NCBI GenBank assembly: GCA_024278035.1
Contig: JAJRUA010000039.1
Location: 1 to 10,182, forward strand
Length of the DNA: 10,182 nt
From: Planctomycetota bacterium
GTDB lineage: Bacteria; Planctomycetota; Planctomycetia; Pirellulales; Lacipirellulaceae
Direction: 5' to 3'
Shown here: piece by piece, positions 7,642 to 10,182 of the stretch
Numbering within the stretch: the first letter of the stretch is position 1
How the letters are laid out: the number at the start of each line of letters is the position of its first letter
Position numbers and translations under genes: made by a program
The notes under the pieces: model-generated
Told to the model about the DNA's origin: nothing
Databases searched by the model: none
The model's input: only the letters and a program-made list of their open reading frames with translations

Positions 7642-7667
7642 GACGATTTTAGCGGACGGACGGTTCC
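7642..7667 (-). promoter_or_regulatory. Possible ECF-sigma-type promoter upstream of the TPR gene
   Basis: On the minus strand GGAACC (7662-7667) and CGTC (7642-7645) are separated by 16 bp with an A/T patch before the second box. This is the general pattern of extracytoplasmic-function sigma promoters (GGAAC...CGTC). It would give a leader of about 150 bases before the TPR start. No sigma gene is in the window, and a short pattern like this can occur by chance. Confidence 0.25.
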
Positions 7668-7674
7668 CAAACGT

Positions 7675-7733
7675 TTTAGCCCCAGGTCCGTGACCCTTTT
7701 GCTTAGCCCGCAGGTCACTGACCTGGGGCTAAA
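7675..7733. repeat. Composite palindromic repeat downstream of the acidic-protein gene
   Basis: Perfect 14-bp inverted arms TTTAGCCCCAGGTC (7675-7688) and GACCTGGGGCTAAA (7720-7733) enclose 31 bases. Inside is a near copy of the arm, TAGCCCGCAGGTCA (7704-7717), which can pair instead with 7719-7731 with one bulge. A small GGTC-CGT-GACC hairpin lies at 7685-7695. So the same motif occurs three times, twice direct and once inverted, and can fold in two competing ways. It begins 26 bp beyond the stop codon of the acidic-protein gene. There is no T-run. Confidence 0.75.
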
Positions 7734-7759
7734 GGGGCACGACCGGGGCCAAAGCGACT

Positions 7760-8296
7760 CTATTCAAGAACCTTCACCGGCTCTGTCTCCTTCTTGCCCA
7801 TCACGGCCTGTCGGCCATAGTGCTTACAAGTAACGGTGTAATTGGTAGCAAAGGCGTCCGCCTCCTCTGCCGTGAAGTCCCGTTCGATGGTCCGCTTCAA
7901 GCGGCCGAGTTCGTAGATGTGAACGACATGATCGGAGGGTGGCACGGGGGGACGACCCAACTCGTCGGCTTTCTCTTCCCCTGCCTCTTTTCCTTCGGCC
8001 GCTTCGGTCGCCGGTGTCTCATCGGCAGGCGCATCGGACTCTTCCACGGGATCACTCTCTTCCGCCGGCTTGGCCGATTTCACCTTTTTCTTTTTTCGCT
8101 TGACCGGCGTCTTTTTCGTGGTCGTTTTTTTGACCTTTTTCTTGACGGTCTTTCGTTTGGTCGGCTTGGATTTTTTTACTTCCGCCTCTTTCGACTCATC
8201 TCCTTCATCATCATCGTCATCCCCTTCATCATCAAAGTCGAGATCGTCTTCATCGTGGAAGAGGTCATCGTCTTCTTCATCGCGCGGCATCGGCAT
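7760..8296 (-). CDS. Acidic/lysine-rich/acidic hypothetical protein with a small C-terminal domain
   Basis: I do not recognise a named family. The 178-residue protein is segmented by charge. Residues 1-39 are almost all Asp/Glu (including DEGDDDDDEGDE). Residues 41-76 are Lys/Thr/Arg-rich with runs such as KKKVKKTTTKK and KRKKKKVK. Residues 77-113 are again acidic with Ala, Glu and Pro. About 121-178 looks folded (DHVVHIYELGRLKRTIERDF ... YGRQAVMGKKE). The lysine tract resembles histone H1-like or nucleic-acid-binding tails, which is analogy only. There is no signal peptide or membrane segment. The acidic start is encoded by an imperfect GAT/GAA triplet repeat (about 8200-8280) prone to slippage. 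The ATG at 8294-8296 has GAGG (8306-8309) at 9 bp; an ATG two codons later is also possible. The consistent amino-acid pattern and ordered C-terminal domain argue for a real gene. Confidence 0.8.
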   Translation of the reverse strand: MPMPRDEEDDDLFHDEDDLDFDDEGDDDDDEGDESKEAEVKKSKPTKRKTVKKKVKKTTTKKTPVKRKKKKVKSAKPAEESDPVEESDAPADETPATEAAEGKEAGEEKADELGRPPVPPSDHVVHIYELGRLKRTIERDFTAEEADAFATNYTVTCKHYGRQAVMGKKETEPVKVLE

Positions 8297-8315
8297 CGGT
8301 AGGAACCTCGGCGGC

Positions 8316-8339
8316 GGGCCCTTCTTACGGAACGGGCCC
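8316..8339. repeat. GGGCCC hairpin in the leader of the acidic-protein gene
   Basis: GGGCCC at 8316-8321 and 8334-8339 pair, with TTC/GAA continuing the stem beyond one bulged base. It lies 20 bp upstream of the ATG and just upstream of the GAGG ribosome site. In RNA it could affect ribosome access, but that is inference. Confidence 0.5.
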
Positions 8340-8353
8340 TACAAAAAAATGAG

Positions 8354-8374
8354 AAAAAAAGAGGAGCACCTCTT
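8354..8374 (-). terminator. Terminator-like hairpin with T-run, within the leader of the acidic-protein gene
   Basis: On the minus strand AAGAGG (8374-8369), loop TGCT and CCTCTT (8364-8359) form a 6-bp stem directly followed by more T residues (8358-8354), with a second T-run a few bases on. This is the form of a weak intrinsic terminator. It lies about 57 bp upstream of the acidic-protein ATG and 264 bp after the protease stop codon. It could end read-through from the protease gene, or act as an attenuator if transcription starts at the promoter proposed at 8468-8496. Confidence 0.45.
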
Positions 8375-8467
8375 GGCACTCTCGGAGGGAAAACATTTAC
8401 CCTCAATTCGGACGCAAGGCGAAACGGACACGCATGGTTGGTCCCTCCACCGGCTTAGGAACCCCCA

Positions 8468-8496
8468 ATCATCCCTTCCAAAGCAACCGGCGTCAA
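8468..8496 (-). promoter_or_regulatory. Candidate promoter of the acidic-protein gene
   Basis: On the minus strand TTGACG (8491-8496, 5 of 6 to consensus) is followed after 17 bp by GATGAT (8468-8473, 4 of 6). The start would be near 8461, giving a leader of about 165 bases that contains the T-run hairpin and the GGGCCC hairpin. A separate TATAGT at 8508-8513 lacks a good -35 partner. Confidence 0.35.
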
Positions 8497-8536
8497 CAGA
8501 GCAGCCAACTATAAAATCAAAGGAAAGAGCAGATAG

Positions 8537-8597
8537 CCCCTAGCGGAAGCCGCGGGTTGGCCCCCTAGGAACCTCCCGGCTCCCGCCGGAGGCTAGG
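8537..8597. repeat. Paired GC-rich palindromes downstream of the protease gene
   Basis: Two neighbouring imperfect hairpins are visible. The first is at 8537-8556 (CCC and GCGG pairing with CCGC and GGG around AAG). The second is at 8564-8597 (CCTAG and CCTC-CCGGC pairing with GCCGG-AGG and CTAGG around TCCC). The pair sits 41 bp after the protease stop codon. No T-run follows, so a REP-type repeat is more likely than an intrinsic terminator. With the leader signals, it accounts for much of the 341-bp gap at 8297-8637. Confidence 0.6.
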
Positions 8598-8637
8598 ACA
8601 GCAACTTAGCCGCATTCCCCCTCTTTTCCCTCTGATT

Positions 8638-10182
8638 TCATCGCATAGCCATCTGTTGGCGGGCCGTTTCGACGGCCCTTTTGAGGGCGAGGTCCGCCTC
8701 GGCGGTCTCTCCTGAGACGCCCCGGTAGCCCACCGTTTGCCGTTCTTTCTCCTTCCCATCGGCCAAGCTCGTAGCATGTCGTACGACGATATCGGGGTTC
8801 ACACCGACCTTGCTGATTGGATGACCGTTGGGGGAGAAGAACTTTGCGGTTGTAAGACGGATGCCGACGCCCGACTGAACCATCGGAAAAATCCCCTGGA
8901 CAGAGCCTTTGCCAAACGATCGGGTGCCGACGATCGTCCCGCGACGATTGTCACGGATCGCGGCGGCAAAAATCTCGCTGGCCGAGGCGCTGTCGCCATC
9001 GATCAGCACCACGAGCGGCACTCGCCAAGTGCCGGCGCGATGGGCTCGGTAATCAAAATCCTCGCCATCGCTGCGGCCTCGGGTGCTGACGATATTCCCC
9101 TGGGCAACAAACTTATCCGAGAGTTCAACGCTTGAGGTGAGCAGCCCGCCCGGGTTGCCCCGAAGGTCGATCACAAGGCTTTTCATTCCTTGTCGGTGCA
9201 AATCCCAAAGGGCCGACTCCAGATCGCGAGCCGTCGTCTTTTGGAAAACCGGGATGCGAACGTAGGCGACGCCATAATCCGCATCAATAATTCGCGATGC
9301 TTCAAGGCTGGGCACCTCGATATGCTCACGGCGGACAGCAAGTACCCGGGTGCGTTTGTTGGGGAATTGGTTTCCAACCGGTTTGGCTACGAAGTGGGCC
9401 CCATCGCCCTTACCATTCTCGGCAGCAGAAACCACCGTCACATTCGCAACCGTCCCCTCATCGCCCGTCAAGAGCGAAGCGGCTTCGTCGGTCGATAGCT
9501 CGGCCGTTGCTTGTCCATCGACGGCAGTGATTCGGTCCCCTGCAACAATGCCAGCTCGTTCGGCAGGGCTGTTGGGAATCACTCGGACGATTAGCAGGGC
9601 ACCATCGTCCGCTTTGAGTTCCACACCCAGGCCAACAAAGTTGCCTTCGATTTGTGCATAAACATCCCGCAATTGGCCGGGCGAAAGGAACGAAGAATAG
9701 TGATCGAGCCCCCCCGCTGCGGCAGCGACAAACTCCAGCGTCCAAGCCGCCTCGGGGGCTCCTATACGGTACTCAGCCAGCCGGGCGATTTCCTTAGCCA
9801 AACGGAGCGCACCCTGAGCGTTGCGGACGGTTGAAGGAGCGGCTAGACGAGTCCGAATCGCTTGCGAGAGGGAACGCAATTGTTGCTCGCTAGGATGCAC
9901 ACCGTGGCGACGGGCAAACGAAGGATCAGCCGCCGCGATCAGGACTGCCGTGGCACCTTGCTCAACAACACGACTCCAGGGGGGCGTAACGACATAGTGG
10001 GATTGAATCTTTGTGAGCAGCTCTGCGTAGAGATCCGACGACGATCGGCTATCGATCTGGCGGACCATCTTGACGAAGCTCGCATCGGCGTAACGACGCT
10101 CTAAACTGCTATGCAGGCGAGCGATGTCAAAACGCCGCTTGAGCCGACGATCGGCCGGGAACTCACGCATCGCCTCTTCGTA
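8638..10182 (-). CDS. S41-family C-terminal processing protease with PDZ domain (5' end missing)
   Basis: This is a Ser/Lys endopeptidase of the CtpA/Prc type, which trims or degrades exported proteins from their C-terminus. Numbering is from the ATG at 10168-10170. LDHYSSFLSP (about 155-164) and EGNFVGLGVELKA (175-187) lead into the PDZ domain (about 176-255), which selects C-terminal tails. The S41 core carries VIDLRGNPGGLL (333-344), DSASASEIFAAAIRDN with the likely nucleophile S396, and SFGKGSVQ with K421. Their 25-residue spacing equals that of the known Prc and D1-protease dyads, and D407 matches the third Prc residue. The frame stays open to the right edge (four more codons), no signal peptide is visible at the first ATG, and YEEAMREFPADRRL resembles the end of a TPR helix pair. 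The true start therefore lies outside the window. The ~170 residues before the core are a long N-terminal region, probably helical. No neighbour reveals its substrate. Confidence 0.93.
   Translation of the reverse strand, partial: YEEAMREFPADRRLKRRFDIARLHSSLERRYADASFVKMVRQIDSRSSSDLYAELLTKIQSHYVVTPPWSRVVEQGATAVLIAAADPSFARRHGVHPSEQQLRSLSQAIRTRLAAPSTVRNAQGALRLAKEIARLAEYRIGAPEAAWTLEFVAAAAGGLDHYSSFLSPGQLRDVYAQIEGNFVGLGVELKADDGALLIVRVIPNSPAERAGIVAGDRITAVDGQATAELSTDEAASLLTGDEGTVANVTVVSAAENGKGDGAHFVAKPVGNQFPNKRTRVLAVRREHIEVPSLEASRIIDADYGVAYVRIPVFQKTTARDLESALWDLHRQGMKSLVIDLRGNPGGLLTSSVELSDKFVAQGNIVSTRGRSDGEDFDYRAHRAGTWRVPLVVLIDGDSASASEIFAAAIRDNRRGTIVGTRSFGKGSVQGIFPMVQSGVGIRLTTAKFFSPNGHPISKVGVNPDIVVRHATSLADGKEKERQTVGYRGVSGETAEADLALKRAVETARQQMAMR

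Noticed and set aside
8200..8280. TCATCATCATC-type tract as an independent microsatellite
   Set aside because: It is the imperfect codon repeat for the Asp/Glu head of the acidic protein, and is described there.
1..10182. CRISPR arrays, tRNA/rRNA genes, transposases, toxin-antitoxin or defence genes
   Set aside because: None seen: no regular spacer-repeat array, no cloverleaf with a CCA-type end that I could recognise, and no matching protein motifs.

Overview
The window looks like chromosomal DNA of a planctomycete, probably of the Pirellula/Blastopirellula type. This is inferred from gene content and style, not from a search. Pointers are an S41 protease with a characteristic 'EGNFVGLGVELKA'-like PDZ entry, a charge-segregated hypothetical protein, large intergenic gaps filled with palindromes, few clear Shine-Dalgarno sequences, and a three-subunit succinate dehydrogenase with a diheme cytochrome b.

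Layout. At the left edge (2-1621, + strand) is the nearly complete 3' part of a CoA-disulfide-reductase-like flavoprotein fused to a C-terminal rhodanese domain. Everything else is on the minus strand. Reading in the transcribed direction, from right to left, these are: a C-terminal processing protease cut by the right edge (8638-10182); a small acidic/basic/acidic protein of unknown function (7760-8296); an exported TPR-repeat protein (5911-7482); and the succinate dehydrogenase genes sdhC (4820-5665), sdhA (2755-4761) and sdhB (1701-2543). The flavoprotein gene and sdhB converge across 79 bp.

How they work together. sdhCAB encodes membrane complex II, which oxidises succinate and passes electrons through FAD, three Fe-S clusters and two haems to quinone. 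A sigma-70-like promoter sits just ahead of sdhC, and three short direct repeats lie upstream of it. The protease, the acidic protein and the TPR protein share the strand but are separated by 277-341 bp gaps with their own candidate signals, so they are probably separate transcription units. No functional link to sdh is evident.

Non-coding structure is the most unusual part. A 164-bp foldback element fills most of the sdhA-sdhB gap inside the operon. A perfect 38-bp palindrome lies between the TPR gene and sdhC. Two more composite palindromes lie in the other gaps. A terminator-like hairpin lies inside the apparent 5' leader of the acidic protein gene. I found no RNA genes, CRISPR arrays, transposase genes or defence systems, and nothing that amounts to a clear new multi-gene system.
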